A stretch of 64,000 bases of DNA from NCBI RefSeq assembly GCF_009759685.1, contig NZ_CP046654.1, positions 1,612,001 to 1,676,000 of the forward strand, given 5' to 3'. This document shows positions 1 through 9,338 of the stretch, piece by piece. The notes under the pieces are model-generated. The model searched no databases. It saw nothing but the letters and a program-made list of their open reading frames with translations, and had not been told where the DNA came from. Both the position numbers and the translations under genes were made by a program. This DNA comes from Acinetobacter baumannii. Its GTDB lineage: Bacteria; Pseudomonadota; Gammaproteobacteria; Pseudomonadales; Moraxellaceae. The first letter of the stretch is position 1; the number at the start of each line of letters is the position of its first letter.

Positions 1-365
1 GCGATGTAGAAGCACTTTCCACATCAAAACTATTTTCTAAAGCAAATGATCCGGTCGTAAGAAGTGAGTTGGGCTGGCGCTTATTTGGTCCGTTTACCAT
101 TATTATTGCCTTGATGCTATCTGTGGCATTGTCGGAAGTAAGCCCGCGACAAGGTCGTTATTATCGTCTTATTCCATCTATCTTTATTTTCGCGAGTTTG
201 ATCGTACTCATGATTGCAATTAAAACTCGTATAAGTAAAGGAGAACTGGATATTTGGGCTTATCCAGTGGCTTTATTGGTTTATGCAATCGCAGCTGCCT
301 TATTTTCACGTAAGCAGAAATTAGGGCCGAAAATCAAGAAACAGATTAAGCGAGTGAAATTATAA
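1..365 (+). CDS. lptF: LptF, LPS export permease subunit (C-terminal part only)
   Basis: The reading frame is open from base 3, so this is the 3' end of a gene that begins before the window. About 120 residues are visible. They include the conserved stretch SPRQGRYYRL and two membrane segments near the end, followed by a Lys-rich cytoplasmic tail, which is how LptF proteins end. In the family, LptF pairs with LptG in the inner membrane and, with the ATPase LptB, extracts LPS or LOS for transport to the outer membrane. The stop codon overlaps the lptG start by one base (TAATG), so the two are translationally coupled. Confidence 0.9.
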   Translation, partial: DVEALSTSKLFSKANDPVVRSELGWRLFGPFTIIIALMLSVALSEVSPRQGRYYRLIPSIFIFASLIVLMIAIKTRISKGELDIWAYPVALLVYAIAAALFSRKQKLGPKIKKQIKRVKL

Positions 366-1435
366 TGTTAGCACGTCGAATAGTCGCCAAATATGTGACG
401 AAAACCACTGCGCTCGCAATGTTTGGTACCACCATTGTTTTGTCTGTTTTGCAAATCCTGTTTACTTATCTGGGTGAATTAGGTGAGCTAAAACCTGACT
501 ATAATGCATGGCAAGCTTTTATCTATGTGTTATGGGGTGCCCCTCGCTATCTATATGAAATTTTACCTATCTCGGCCTTAATTGGCGCTGTGATTGGGTT
601 AGGCGCTTTAGCATCCAATAGTGAGCTGATCGTGATGCGTTCGGTCGGGATTAGCTTATGGCGTATTGTAGGTTGGGTTATGCGCTCAGCTTTGCTGCTT
701 ATTGTTTTATCTTTTGCTCTAAGTGAGTGGGTTGTTCCCTATACAAATGAGAAAGCGCAAAGTGTCAAAAGCCATCGATCAGTTGCTGCTTTAGGTGAAG
801 TGAAAGGCTATTGGTCACGAGAAGGGCAACGCTTTATTTATATTGATTATGCGAACTCACAAGGAAATTTAAGAGATATACAGGTCGTAGACTTTAACAA
901 AGACTACCATTTACAGTCTTTAATTAATGCAGAGCAAGGAAAGTTTATCCAGGATGGTCAATGGACTTTACAAAAAGCCAGCCAGATGGACATTCTTACA
1001 GATGGTAATTCGATACTAAATAATCATGATCAGCAGTCTTTAGGTTTGGCTCTACAGCCTAAATATGTACACATGGTGACTTTAGACCCTGAGGACTTGT
1101 CTCCAAGTCAGCTGATTAGTTTTATGCGCTATATGGACGAATATAGCCAAGTGCCGAAAACTTACCAATTAGCTTTTTGGCAAAAAGTCGCTTCTCCATT
1201 TTCACTCATTACTCTTGTATTAGTGGCTTGTTCTTTTATTTTTGGTCCACTACGTCAACAGTCGATGGGTTTCCGTTTGGTGATCGCACTCTTCATTGGT
1301 TTAGGCTTTTATTATTTACAAGACTTCTTGGGCTACGCAAGTTTGGTATACGCGCCTTCGCCAGCTTGGTTTGTACTCATGCCTATTATTTTAATGTTTG
1401 GTGCCGGAAGTTATTTGCTTTATCGGGCCCGTTAA
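365..1435 (+). CDS. lptG: LptG, LPS export permease subunit
   Basis: This 356-residue protein has the YjgP/YjgQ layout: membrane helices near residues 15-40, 55-80 and 95-120, a large periplasmic beta-jellyroll domain (about 130-260) and three C-terminal helices. That is the usual family length. It is the partner of LptF in the LptB2FG transporter that pulls LPS/LOS out of the inner membrane. The ATG overlaps the lptF stop by one base, so lptF-lptG form an operon. A strong hairpin without a T-tract follows at 1451-1486, so transcription may continue into gpmI. Confidence 0.95.
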   Translation: MLARRIVAKYVTKTTALAMFGTTIVLSVLQILFTYLGELGELKPDYNAWQAFIYVLWGAPRYLYEILPISALIGAVIGLGALASNSELIVMRSVGISLWRIVGWVMRSALLLIVLSFALSEWVVPYTNEKAQSVKSHRSVAALGEVKGYWSREGQRFIYIDYANSQGNLRDIQVVDFNKDYHLQSLINAEQGKFIQDGQWTLQKASQMDILTDGNSILNNHDQQSLGLALQPKYVHMVTLDPEDLSPSQLISFMRYMDEYSQVPKTYQLAFWQKVASPFSLITLVLVACSFIFGPLRQQSMGFRLVIALFIGLGFYYLQDFLGYASLVYAPSPAWFVLMPIILMFGAGSYLLYRAR

Positions 1436-1450
1436 ATTGAAAGTATATGA

Positions 1451-1486
1451 ATGGCTTTCTCAATGAGGAGCATTGGGGAAAGCCAT
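1451..1486. other. Strong hairpin between lptG and gpmI, not a classical terminator
   Basis: Arms at 1451-1465 and 1471-1486 are complementary over about 14 pairs with a small bulge, around a 5-base AGGAG loop. The plus strand is followed by AGGAAAAAATAG, not a T-run, and the minus-strand side has no T-run either. It could be a processing or stability hairpin between two co-transcribed genes, or a weak terminator. Nothing in the sequence decides this. Confidence 0.45.
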
Positions 1487-1560
1487 AGGAAAAAATAGAG
1501 TCTTCACCGAAAATTCGGTAAGATATTGCGATGAAATTGTAGACAAAAGAGAAATTGATT

Positions 1561-3108
1561 ATGACGGATGCAACTGCTGGCAAGATCCCTCACGTTCTGG
1601 TCATTATGGATGGTGTTGGACACCGTGAAGCGATTGAAGATAATGCTTTTCTTGCAGCAAAAACCCCGAATTTAACTGCAATGAAAGCAAAGCATCCAAA
1701 TAGTCTCATTTCTGGTTCTGGTGAAGATGTTGGTTTACCTGATGGACAAATGGGTAACTCTGAAGTTGGTCACATGAACCTTGGCGCTGGCCGAGTGTTA
1801 TACCAAGACTTCACACGTATTACTAAAGATATTCGTACTGGTGCTTTTTTTGAACACGAAGTATTGGTTGATGCCGTAGAAAAAGCAAAAGCAGCGGGTG
1901 GCGCAGTTCATATTATGGGCCTACTCTCTGAAGGCGGTGTTCACTCACATGAAGATCATATTGTGGCGATGTGTGAACTTGCCTTAAAACGCGGTGCGAA
2001 AGTTTACTTACATGCATTCCTTGATGGTCGTGATACTCCTCCACGTAGTGCTCAACCTTCATTAGAAAAATTAGATGCTTTATTCGCTCAATATGAAGGC
2101 AAGGGCCGTATTGCAACCATGATTGGTCGCTATTTTGCAATGGATCGTGATAACCGTTGGGATCGTGTTGAGCAGGCTTACCGTTTATTAACGGAAGGTG
2201 AAGCTGTTCGTACTGCAACTACTGCGGTTGAAGGCTTAGAGCTTGCATATGCTGCAAATGAAAATGATGAGTTTGTAAAAGCAACCCGTATTGGTGAGAT
2301 CGCTAAAGTTCAAGATGGCGATAGCGTTGTATTTATGAATTTCCGTGCTGACCGTGCCCGTGAAATTACGCGTGCGTTTGTTGAAAAAGATTTCGCAGGT
2401 TTTGAGCGTAAAGTTGTACCGAACCTTTCTAAATTTGTCATGTTGACGCGTTATCAGGCAAGTATTGATGCACCTGTGGCATATATGCCTGAAGAGTTAA
2501 AGAACTCGCTTGGTGAATATTTATCTTCTTTAGGTAAAACGCAACTACGTATTGCTGAAACTGAGAAATATGCCCATGTGACTTTCTTCTTTAGTGGTGG
2601 TCGTGAAGACGAATATCCAGGTGAAAAGCGTATTTTAATCCCATCGCCAAACGTTGCGACATATGACTTAAAGCCTGAAATGAGTGCTTATGAAGTAACT
2701 GATGAGCTAGTCAAAGCAATTAACTCGGGTGAGTACGACTTACTTGTTGTGAACTATGCCAATGGTGATATGGTCGGTCATACAGGCGTATTTGATGCTG
2801 CAGTTAAGGCTGTTGAAGCAGTTGATACATGTTTAGGTCGTGTATACGAAGCTGTAATGGCGAAAAAAGGCCATATGCTTATTACGGCTGACCACGGTAA
2901 TGTTGAACAAATGCAAGATTATGAAAGTGGTCAGGTTCATACTCAGCATACAACAGAGCTTGTGCCTTTTATTTATGTGGGTCCAACCCAAGCAACAATT
3001 GCAGAAGGTGGTGTGCTTGCTGATGTTGCACCGACCATTCTGAACTTAATGCAGATTCCTGTGCCTGCTGAAATGCAAGGTCGTAATCTCATTACATTGT
3101 CTGCTTAA
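1561..3108 (+). CDS. gpmI: 2,3-bisphosphoglycerate-independent phosphoglycerate mutase
   Basis: It interconverts 3- and 2-phosphoglycerate in glycolysis and gluconeogenesis in the cytoplasm, using two metal ions (usually Mn2+). The protein is 515 residues, the standard GpmI length. Asp17 in VIMDGVG, the phosphorylated Ser67 in [10 protein letters not shown], the DGRDTPPRS segment and the metal motif [11 protein letters not shown] mark an alkaline-phosphatase-superfamily mutase. I start at ATG 1561 rather than TTG 1555, because AAAAGAGAAA lies at a suitable distance and MTDATAGK is the expected N-terminus. The next gene, a CtpA-type protease, begins 15 bases after the stop. Association of gpmI with ctpA is common in proteobacteria, often with an envC homologue between them, which is absent here. 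Confidence 0.96.
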   Translation: MTDATAGKIPHVLVIMDGVGHREAIEDNAFLAAKTPNLTAMKAKHPNSLISGSGEDVGLPDGQMGNSEVGHMNLGAGRVLYQDFTRITKDIRTGAFFEHEVLVDAVEKAKAAGGAVHIMGLLSEGGVHSHEDHIVAMCELALKRGAKVYLHAFLDGRDTPPRSAQPSLEKLDALFAQYEGKGRIATMIGRYFAMDRDNRWDRVEQAYRLLTEGEAVRTATTAVEGLELAYAANENDEFVKATRIGEIAKVQDGDSVVFMNFRADRAREITRAFVEKDFAGFERKVVPNLSKFVMLTRYQASIDAPVAYMPEELKNSLGEYLSSLGKTQLRIAETEKYAHVTFFFSGGREDEYPGEKRILIPSPNVATYDLKPEMSAYEVTDELVKAINSGEYDLLVVNYANGDMVGHTGVFDAAVKAVEAVDTCLGRVYEAVMAKKGHMLITADHGNVEQMQDYESGQVHTQHTTELVPFIYVGPTQATIAEGGVLADVAPTILNLMQIPVPAEMQGRNLITLSA

Positions 3109-3123
3109 GCGATAGGTGACTAA

Positions 3124-4308
3124 ATGCTGCAACACAATATATATAAAGCTTTTTTTGTTAGCGTATTGATGTGTTGCAGCCAGCTCACTTTTGCAGCTCC
3201 TGTTGTAAAAGAAAAATTATCGCCTCTGCATCCTGATTCCCCAGAATCAGAAGAAAGTTATGCAGAAGTGCCTATTGAGTCTATTCAACAGTTTGTACAA
3301 ATATATGGAATCGTCCGTGATAACTATGTCGATGAAAAATCGGACGATGCTTTATTTTTACAGGCAATTAAAGGTTTAGTCAGTGGTCTAGACCGTTACT
3401 CCCGCTATTTGTCAGCTGAAGAATACCGTCAACTCATTCAATATACTGAAGGGGATCTTGCTTCAGTTGATTTTGTACTAAGCCCCGAATCACATGTTCA
3501 TAAATGGATGATTCGTGACCTTAAGACGGGTTCTGATTCATATAAACTAGGCTTAAGAAATGGCCAAACTATTTTAAAGATTGATAATCAGGAACTTAAA
3601 AATCTGACACATGATCAGGTGCTAGGTTTGCTTTATGGATCGATAGGCTCGACGCTTCAAGTACAAACAGAAGAGTCAAATAGTCCAATTAGTTTAGTCC
3701 GTAATAAAAAGATTGAAACCGATATTGAGCCTGTGATGTTGCACAATCAGGTGTTGGTATTAAAAATTAGAGTATTTCAACAAGATACCGCCAATGAGAT
3801 TAAGCGTTTAATTGAAGAAAATAGTTCTTCGCGTTTAAAAGCGGTGTTAATTGATTTAAGAAATAACCCAGGCGGCTTGTTATCTGCTGCTGTTGAGTCA
3901 GCCGATTTATTTTTAAATCATGGCATTATTGTCTCTACAAAAAGTCGTTCAGAAGGCAACCAGCAATTTCAGGCTTTACCGGGTAACGATTTTCAAAATA
4001 TAAAAGTTGGTATTTTAATTAATCACCGATCTGCCTCGGCAGCAGAGGTTTTTACTGCTGCAATGAAAGAGCATCAACGTGCTTGGGTTATGGGTGAAAA
4101 AAGTTATGGAAAGGGTGTTGTACAGAAGCTTTTCCCTTTACCGAGTGGGGCAGCGCTACAAATGACAGTCTCACATTACTACACACCAAATGGTAATATG
4201 ATTGAGGGGCAAGGTATTCAGCCTAACCAAACTTATCCCTTACCTCCAGAAATGAAAGAAGAAGTTTATCTAGATCGTGTTGCCGATCTCCTTCTAAAAA
4301 GAAAGTAA
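3124..4308 (+). CDS. ctpA: S41-family C-terminal processing peptidase (CtpA-like)
   Basis: This 394-residue protein starts with a signal peptide (cleavage near TFA-AP, residues 24-25). It then has an S41 N-terminal helical segment, a PDZ domain (about 115-190) and the catalytic fold. The catalytic dyad can be read: Ser305 in SASAAE and Lys330 in GEKSYGKG, 25 residues apart, the spacing seen in the D1-processing protease. Such proteases cut periplasmic or lipoprotein substrates at the C-terminus, and in Pseudomonas CtpA degrades peptidoglycan hydrolases. The symbol rests on family and on being next to gpmI. It ends only 3 bases from the convergent pilR stop, with no terminator between them. 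Confidence 0.85.
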   Translation: MLQHNIYKAFFVSVLMCCSQLTFAAPVVKEKLSPLHPDSPESEESYAEVPIESIQQFVQIYGIVRDNYVDEKSDDALFLQAIKGLVSGLDRYSRYLSAEEYRQLIQYTEGDLASVDFVLSPESHVHKWMIRDLKTGSDSYKLGLRNGQTILKIDNQELKNLTHDQVLGLLYGSIGSTLQVQTEESNSPISLVRNKKIETDIEPVMLHNQVLVLKIRVFQQDTANEIKRLIEENSSSRLKAVLIDLRNNPGGLLSAAVESADLFLNHGIIVSTKSRSEGNQQFQALPGNDFQNIKVGILINHRSASAAEVFTAAMKEHQRAWVMGEKSYGKGVVQKLFPLPSGAALQMTVSHYYTPNGNMIEGQGIQPNQTYPLPPEMKEEVYLDRVADLLLKRK

Positions 4309-4311
4309 ATT

Positions 4312-5733
4312 TTATACTTCCTGTTCTGTCTCCGTATCTAAGCCAAATTTTTTCAGACGATAGCGTAAAGAGCGGAAAGTCATTCCTAATTTTTTAGCTG
4401 CTAAAGTACGATTCCAATGAGTCATATTGAGTGCATTGAGTAAAATATCTTTTTCAATATTTTCTAAATAACGTTCTAGGCCTTCACTTGGTAATTTTTT
4501 TACGACTTGAGGAGCCGCCACAGTGGTTTGTATGCTTTGAGTAGCCGAAGTAAAAGGATTAGAAATATTCGCTCTTAGAGGAGCAGGATGTAAATGAGAT
4601 ATATCTATGGTGGCGTCTTCACTTAAGGTAATTGCGCGCTCAATCATATTTCTTAATTCGCGAACATTACCCGGAAAGTGTTGCTGTAGCAGATAAGTTT
4701 CGGCTGCTTCTGTTAATTGTTTAGGTGGCGTTTCCCACTCCATACAAATTTTCTGAATAAAGTGATTGGCAAGCAAAAGGACATCTTCGTCACGTTCACG
4801 TAGAGGTGGCAATATGAGGTCCATAACATGAATACGGAAGAATAAATCTTGACGGAATTTGCCCTGTCGAACTAATAAATCTAAGTCTTGATGACTTGCA
4901 CTAATCACACGGAAATCAACATCGATTTCCTGATCTGAACCGACAGGTCGGATCTTTTTTTCCTGTACTGCGCGGAGCAGTTTGACCTGCATACTTAAAG
5001 GTAATTCGGCAATTTCATCTAAAAATAGACTGCCACCGTGTGCCGATAAAATGAGGCCTTGTTTATCTTGAGTTGCTCCGGTAAAGCTCCCTTTTTTATG
5101 CCCAAAAAGCTCACTTTCCATGAGTTCGGTGGGAATGGCACCGCAGTTAATTGCAATAAAAGGGCCTTCACTACGGTTACTCAGCCGATGAACTAAGTTA
5201 GCAACTACTTCTTTACCTGTTCCAGACTCACCGGTAACAAATACCGGTGCTTGAGAGCGAGCAATTTTTTTAATTGCAATACGTAGCTGCTGGATGGGTA
5301 GAGAACGGCCGATTAATAATTTATTTTCTAACGCATTCTCGGTAGCATCATGCTCTACTTTTTGCCGATTCAAGGCTTTTTGTAATAATTGATCTAGATG
5401 TACTTGGTTGACCGGTTTGCTTACAAAATCAAAAGCGCCTGCTTTTAATGCTGCAATTGCAATATCCATATTGCCGTAAGCAGTTAAAACCGCAATCGGA
5501 GTGTTGGGATAATTTTGAGAGACATGTTTGACTAAGTCTAACCCACTCCCATCGGGTAAGTTTAGATCGGTTAAACATGCATCGTAATGAAACTGTGTGA
5601 AGAGTTGTTTGGCCTGTTCAACCCGATAAGCAAGATGTGTTTTAATCCCCATTCGTGCAAGTGTCATTTGCATTAAAAGGCACAAATCTTCTTCATCGTC
5701 TACAAGCAAAACCAGTGGTTGCTGTTCTGCCAT
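4312..5733 (-). CDS. pilR: PilR, sigma-54-dependent response regulator of type IV pili
   Basis: This is a 473-residue NtrC-class activator. The receiver domain (1-125) has phospho-acceptor Asp56 in LTDLNLPDGSG. The AAA+ domain (about 138-365) has Walker A GESGTGKE at 168-175 and the sigma-54 contact loop as GSFTGA (215-220). A Fis-type helix-turn-helix lies at the C-terminus (LAAKKLGMTFRSLRYRLKK). In the family, PilR activates pilin transcription with RpoN. pilS lies 23 bases upstream on the same strand, so the kinase and regulator are co-transcribed. The pilin gene itself is not in the window. Confidence 0.93.
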   Translation of the reverse strand: MAEQQPLVLLVDDEEDLCLLMQMTLARMGIKTHLAYRVEQAKQLFTQFHYDACLTDLNLPDGSGLDLVKHVSQNYPNTPIAVLTAYGNMDIAIAALKAGAFDFVSKPVNQVHLDQLLQKALNRQKVEHDATENALENKLLIGRSLPIQQLRIAIKKIARSQAPVFVTGESGTGKEVVANLVHRLSNRSEGPFIAINCGAIPTELMESELFGHKKGSFTGATQDKQGLILSAHGGSLFLDEIAELPLSMQVKLLRAVQEKKIRPVGSDQEIDVDFRVISASHQDLDLLVRQGKFRQDLFFRIHVMDLILPPLRERDEDVLLLANHFIQKICMEWETPPKQLTEAAETYLLQQHFPGNVRELRNMIERAITLSEDATIDISHLHPAPLRANISNPFTSATQSIQTTVAAPQVVKKLPSEGLERYLENIEKDILLNALNMTHWNRTLAAKKLGMTFRSLRYRLKKFGLDTETEQEV

Positions 5734-5756
5734 TTCCCCAAAAACCTAATAAAAAA

Positions 5757-7325
5757 TCAATATATTATTGGGCATTCTATTCTGAAGCATGCCCCTTGTT
5801 TTTGCTCTACATAGGTGAGCTTTGCATGGTTCGCCTCACAAAAACTATGAGACAAATATAATCCTAAACCAGTTCCATTAATTTCGGTACTAAAAAATGG
5901 TTTAAATAATTGAGATATATCACGTTTTGAAACACCTTCACCGTAATCGATCACATCAATATAAATTTTATTTGTCTGTGAATGGATGTTGACCGTAATG
6001 TACGGCGAGTCGGGGGCGTTATGCCGTAAAGCATTTCTCACCAGATTAATCATGACTTGTCTTAATTGTTTTTCATCAAATAAAAATTTTAGAGAACTAT
6101 CCGAAATTTTAAGTTGAATTGAATGTTTAACGTCAAATAAATCTTCTTCGAGCAATGTATCTATGAAGTGTTTTACATCGATCTGGATAGGATGTGTTCT
6201 TTCGCTACGAGCAAGCCCTAAAGTATCTTGAACAATACTATCAATGCGTTTGGTTTGTTTGCCAATCATATGACGCAAAGTATTTTGTTGTTCTGGATCG
6301 CTATCTTTCAGTAACTCATTTGCTTGTACGATTGCAGCGAGAGGATTGCGGATCTCATGTGCAATACTTGCTGAGAGTTGCCCTAGCGCAGCAAGCTTAA
6401 GCTGCTGAGCTTGCTGATTAATTTGTTGGGCATCTTGTAAAATGAGCAGGGTTAACGTTTGTTGTGGGACCAAAAGGTGTTGCACTTTAATGTTGATGGA
6501 GTACGCCGATAGCCGAGACTCAAAAATGAATCGGTCACCTTCTTTTAAGTCGCCAAACTTTAAAATTTCAAATAAATCGGCATGCCACTTCGCTAAAGGA
6601 TATTTTTCATTGGCAAATTGAGGGGGAATACCCAAGAGTGAACAGGCTGCAGGATTACTGACAACGATGTCGTAATTCTCATCTAAAACTAAATAGCCTT
6701 CTTCAATTTGTTCTAAGATATAACGGTTAATATTTTGGAGTTGATAGAGTTCAATTGACTGGTGAAAGGTGAGTGCTTCAAGTAATTTAAAGCGCTGCAC
6801 AGCAATTTGGCCAATACCGTGAACCACAAAAAATAAAAAAGCTAAGAGAGCGCTATTACCAATAGTATTTAGATTGTTATAGTCAAATAGACTACCTACA
6901 AATCGTTGGTAAATAACAGCGATAACCGCAAGCAATGTAATCAGCAAAGACATTCTTGCGCTGAGTAAAATCGCCGAAGTAAAGATGGCAATTACATAGA
7001 GTAAACTGAGTTGTAAATTTGGTTCACCCACAGAAAAAGTCAGTAAACTCAAACAAATAATATCAACAATAAAAAATAAAATAAGCTGTCGCGTGGCTTG
7101 AGTGGCAATAAATTTAAAGCATAACAGCTGAACAAGACTTAAGAGGGAATACCCGAGTAGTGTGTAGGAATATAAGGCAGGTTGCTGCAAACTGTTATCA
7201 GTTTGCGCATCGGTTAAAACTAAAATAATATTCAGGCTAACCGCAATAATAAGACGGTATAAGCCATACCAAGTGCCCAAACGAAAAATCGTATGGGACA
7301 AGGATGAATTTAAGGGAAATTGCAT
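5757..7325 (-). CDS. pilS: PilS, sensor histidine kinase of type IV pili
   Basis: This 522-residue kinase has six predicted membrane helices in the first 175 residues, a PAS domain (about 195-300) and a HisKA domain with phospho-acceptor His323 in SIAHEIRNPLA. The ATPase domain carries N-box, DYGEGV and GTGLGLYLS motifs. Family knowledge: PilS senses pilin levels in the membrane and controls PilR. It starts at ATG 7325, 10 bases after the gacA stop, and pilR follows after 23 bases, so gacA-pilS-pilR looks like one transcription unit. Confidence 0.93.
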   Translation of the reverse strand: MQFPLNSSLSHTIFRLGTWYGLYRLIIAVSLNIILVLTDAQTDNSLQQPALYSYTLLGYSLLSLVQLLCFKFIATQATRQLILFFIVDIICLSLLTFSVGEPNLQLSLLYVIAIFTSAILLSARMSLLITLLAVIAVIYQRFVGSLFDYNNLNTIGNSALLAFLFFVVHGIGQIAVQRFKLLEALTFHQSIELYQLQNINRYILEQIEEGYLVLDENYDIVVSNPAACSLLGIPPQFANEKYPLAKWHADLFEILKFGDLKEGDRFIFESRLSAYSINIKVQHLLVPQQTLTLLILQDAQQINQQAQQLKLAALGQLSASIAHEIRNPLAAIVQANELLKDSDPEQQNTLRHMIGKQTKRIDSIVQDTLGLARSERTHPIQIDVKHFIDTLLEEDLFDVKHSIQLKISDSSLKFLFDEKQLRQVMINLVRNALRHNAPDSPYITVNIHSQTNKIYIDVIDYGEGVSKRDISQLFKPFFSTEINGTGLGLYLSHSFCEANHAKLTYVEQKQGACFRIECPIIY

Positions 7326-7335
7326 GTAAGTTTGG

Positions 7336-7971
7336 TTATGGCTTGATCAAACCGTAACGAATCGCAAGATGTGTTAGTTTTACATCGCTATCAATTCCTA
7401 ACTTTTCAAAAATACGATAACGGTAAGTATTTACAGTTTTCACACTTACAAAAAGTTTATCGGCAATTTCTTGGGCGCTAATACAGTTGACGACCATCAT
7501 TGCAACTTGCATTTCCCGTTCCGATAATGAATCAAAAGGGGATTGTTGAGTGTCGGATAAATATGAGCTCGCGAGTTGTTCGGCAATATCTGCACTAAAA
7601 TATTTACCGCCTTGCATGACCTTATTAATTGCACGAACCATTTCGGCAATTGGCGCGCCTTTAGTGATATAGCCTTTTGCACCGGCTTTTAATAATAAAG
7701 ATGGGTAAGGCTCTTCGGCAAGGCCGCTTACAGCAATGACTTTCGTCTCTGGAGCCGTCTGTAATAAACGACGGGTTGTTTCTACACCACCGATGCCCGG
7801 CATGTTGACATCCAGCAGTACGACTTGCGGATGTTGTTGGCGAACGATAGCAATTGCTTCTTCGCCCGATTCGGCTTGTCCAATTACCTCAACATCGGCA
7901 TGATCTTCTAACATACGGCAAATACCCGTACGTACCAGTTCATGGTCATCGACAACTAAAACTGTAATCAA
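7336..7971 (-). CDS. gacA: GacA-type response regulator (NarL/FixJ family)
   Basis: The receiver domain has acidic residues Asp8-Asp9 and phospho-acceptor Asp54 in VLLDVNMPG. A LuxR-type helix-turn-helix lies at about 145-205 (LSEREMQVAMM, SVKTVNTYRYRIFEKLGI). Length 211 residues. The start is TTG at 7971, because a near-perfect Shine-Dalgarno AAAGGAGG sits just upstream and the protein then begins MITVLVVDDH; the longer frame to 8052 adds a non-conserved tail. In Acinetobacter, GacA with the distant sensor GacS affects pili, biofilm and virulence. It is the first gene of the gacA-pilS-pilR run and is divergent from pbpG. Confidence 0.9.
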   Translation of the reverse strand: MITVLVVDDHELVRTGICRMLEDHADVEVIGQAESGEEAIAIVRQQHPQVVLLDVNMPGIGGVETTRRLLQTAPETKVIAVSGLAEEPYPSLLLKAGAKGYITKGAPIAEMVRAINKVMQGGKYFSADIAEQLASSYLSDTQQSPFDSLSEREMQVAMMVVNCISAQEIADKLFVSVKTVNTYRYRIFEKLGIDSDVKLTHLAIRYGLIKP

Positions 7972-8183
7972 GAAGACCTCCTTTCTTTCAAAAAACAAGT
8001 TTTTTGTTACATAAAGCAAAATAAGCTTGCAATGGAATGACAAAATTAGCAATCCTATTCTTCTATAGTGAGCGAATAGTTGTGCACAATTGTGTCGGTA
8101 AAAGCTTTATACCTTATATCTCAAATGTAAGGCATAATGATAGTAAGCGCAAATGTGTGTCACCCTGAGTCGAGTATTGTGCC

Positions 8184-9230
8184 GTGAAAAATTCTAAAAA
8201 GTCTTTAATGCATGTGCTAAGCATGTCTATTTTGCTTAGTTTGAGTTCAACAAGCTTTGCAGAACTCGTCAATAACCCGTCTTCAGGGAGTACTGGTACT
8301 GCAAGTTTAAATTGGTCTGCAGCGGATGCTAGTCAACTTTTAAATGATGAAGATGATGAACCGACTCCGCAAGGTTCAACTTCTGTAACCACAACTTTGC
8401 GTGGCAGTAATGCGCCAAGAGTTATTACTTCTGCCCCTAAAGTTGCTCCAATCCGTGATACTGTGGGTTATAACGCCCAGCCAAGTGTCAGTGCACGTGC
8501 TGCACTTGTAATGGATGCACAAACAGGTGAGGTACTTTATAGTAAAAATACCAACGCATCAGTGCCGATCGCTTCTATTACCAAATTGATGACGGCAGTT
8601 GTAACGGCAGATGCCCGTTTAAACATGTCTGAAGAAATTACACTTGAGCAAATTGATTTTGCTGGGGCTGGTGGGAAAAACTCAAGCTCAACACTTCGTG
8701 TTGGCGATAAAATGAACCGCGCAGAAGTTCTTCTGTTTGCTCTTATGAAGTCAGAAAATCCGGCAGCAGCAGCTCTAGCGCGTACTTATCCGGGTGGCCG
8801 TGCTGCATTCGTGGCGGCAATGAATGCTAAAGCGCGTGCTTTAGGTATGAATGCAACTCATTATTATGAGTCAACTGGTTTAGATCCGCGTAATGTATCT
8901 TCTGCACGTGACTTGGGAATTTTGGCGAGTACAGCATCTCAATATGGTTTGATTCGTCAGTTCTCAACCACACCGACCTATGACTTTAATTTAGGTTATC
9001 GTGTTCTTAAATCAAATAATACAAATGCTTTAGTCCGTAATGGTGGTTGGAATATCAACTTATCTAAGACAGGTTATATTAATGAAGCAGGCCGTTGTGT
9101 GGTTATGCATACTACTGTGAACTCACGTCCAGCAGTGATTGTATTATTGGGTGAACCAAGTACACAGGCACGTAATAATGATGCAACTAACTTGCTTGGT
9201 TGGTTAAGTAATTTGCCAAAACGTATTTAA
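8184..9230 (+). CDS. pbpG: D-alanyl-D-alanine endopeptidase, PBP7/8 type
   Basis: This 348-residue protein begins with a signal peptide (cleavage near SFA-EL, about residue 26) and a Ser/Thr-rich linker to about residue 90. The S11 peptidase domain follows, with its three active-site motifs: SITK at 131-134 (nucleophile Ser131), SEN at 190-192 and KTG at 295-297. It cleaves peptidoglycan cross-links in the periplasm. In A. baumannii, PBP7/8 has been linked to survival in the host. Translation starts at GTG 8184. A terminator follows at 9245. The intergenic region shared with gacA (7972-8183) should hold both promoters. Confidence 0.92.
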   Translation: MKNSKKSLMHVLSMSILLSLSSTSFAELVNNPSSGSTGTASLNWSAADASQLLNDEDDEPTPQGSTSVTTTLRGSNAPRVITSAPKVAPIRDTVGYNAQPSVSARAALVMDAQTGEVLYSKNTNASVPIASITKLMTAVVTADARLNMSEEITLEQIDFAGAGGKNSSSTLRVGDKMNRAEVLLFALMKSENPAAAALARTYPGGRAAFVAAMNAKARALGMNATHYYESTGLDPRNVSSARDLGILASTASQYGLIRQFSTTPTYDFNLGYRVLKSNNTNALVRNGGWNINLSKTGYINEAGRCVVMHTTVNSRPAVIVLLGEPSTQARNNDATNLLGWLSNLPKRI

Positions 9231-9244
9231 TTTAATTATTTTTA

Positions 9245-9273
9245 AAAACGCTTCTTTTAAGAAGCGTTTTTTT
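9245..9273 (+). terminator. Rho-independent terminator of pbpG
   Basis: A perfect 10-pair stem (9245-9254 with 9261-9270) around TTTTAA is followed by a T-run. It lies 14 bases after the pbpG stop. Confidence 0.85.
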
Positions 9274-9291
9274 ATGCCATTTAAAAAGCAT

Positions 9292-9324
9292 AAAAAAACG
9301 GCTGTATTAAACAGCCGCTTTTTA
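9292..9324 (-). terminator. Terminator of hom-thrC (can act both ways)
   Basis: Arms CGGCTGT (9299-9305) and ACAGCCG (9311-9317) pair around ATTAA. Read on the minus strand the stem is followed by seven T residues, 15 bases beyond the thrC stop. The A-tract and T-tract on either side make it symmetrical. Confidence 0.8.
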
Positions 9325-9338
9325 TAAAAACTCAGATT

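Noticed and set aside
1913..2218. 101-codon minus-strand frame inside gpmI
   Set aside because: It lies opposite a complete conserved enzyme and has no start signal or family resemblance.
8080..8110. TTGTGCACAA palindrome upstream of pbpG as a regulator site
   Set aside because: It is only ten bases long, single copy, and matches no operator that I can name with confidence.
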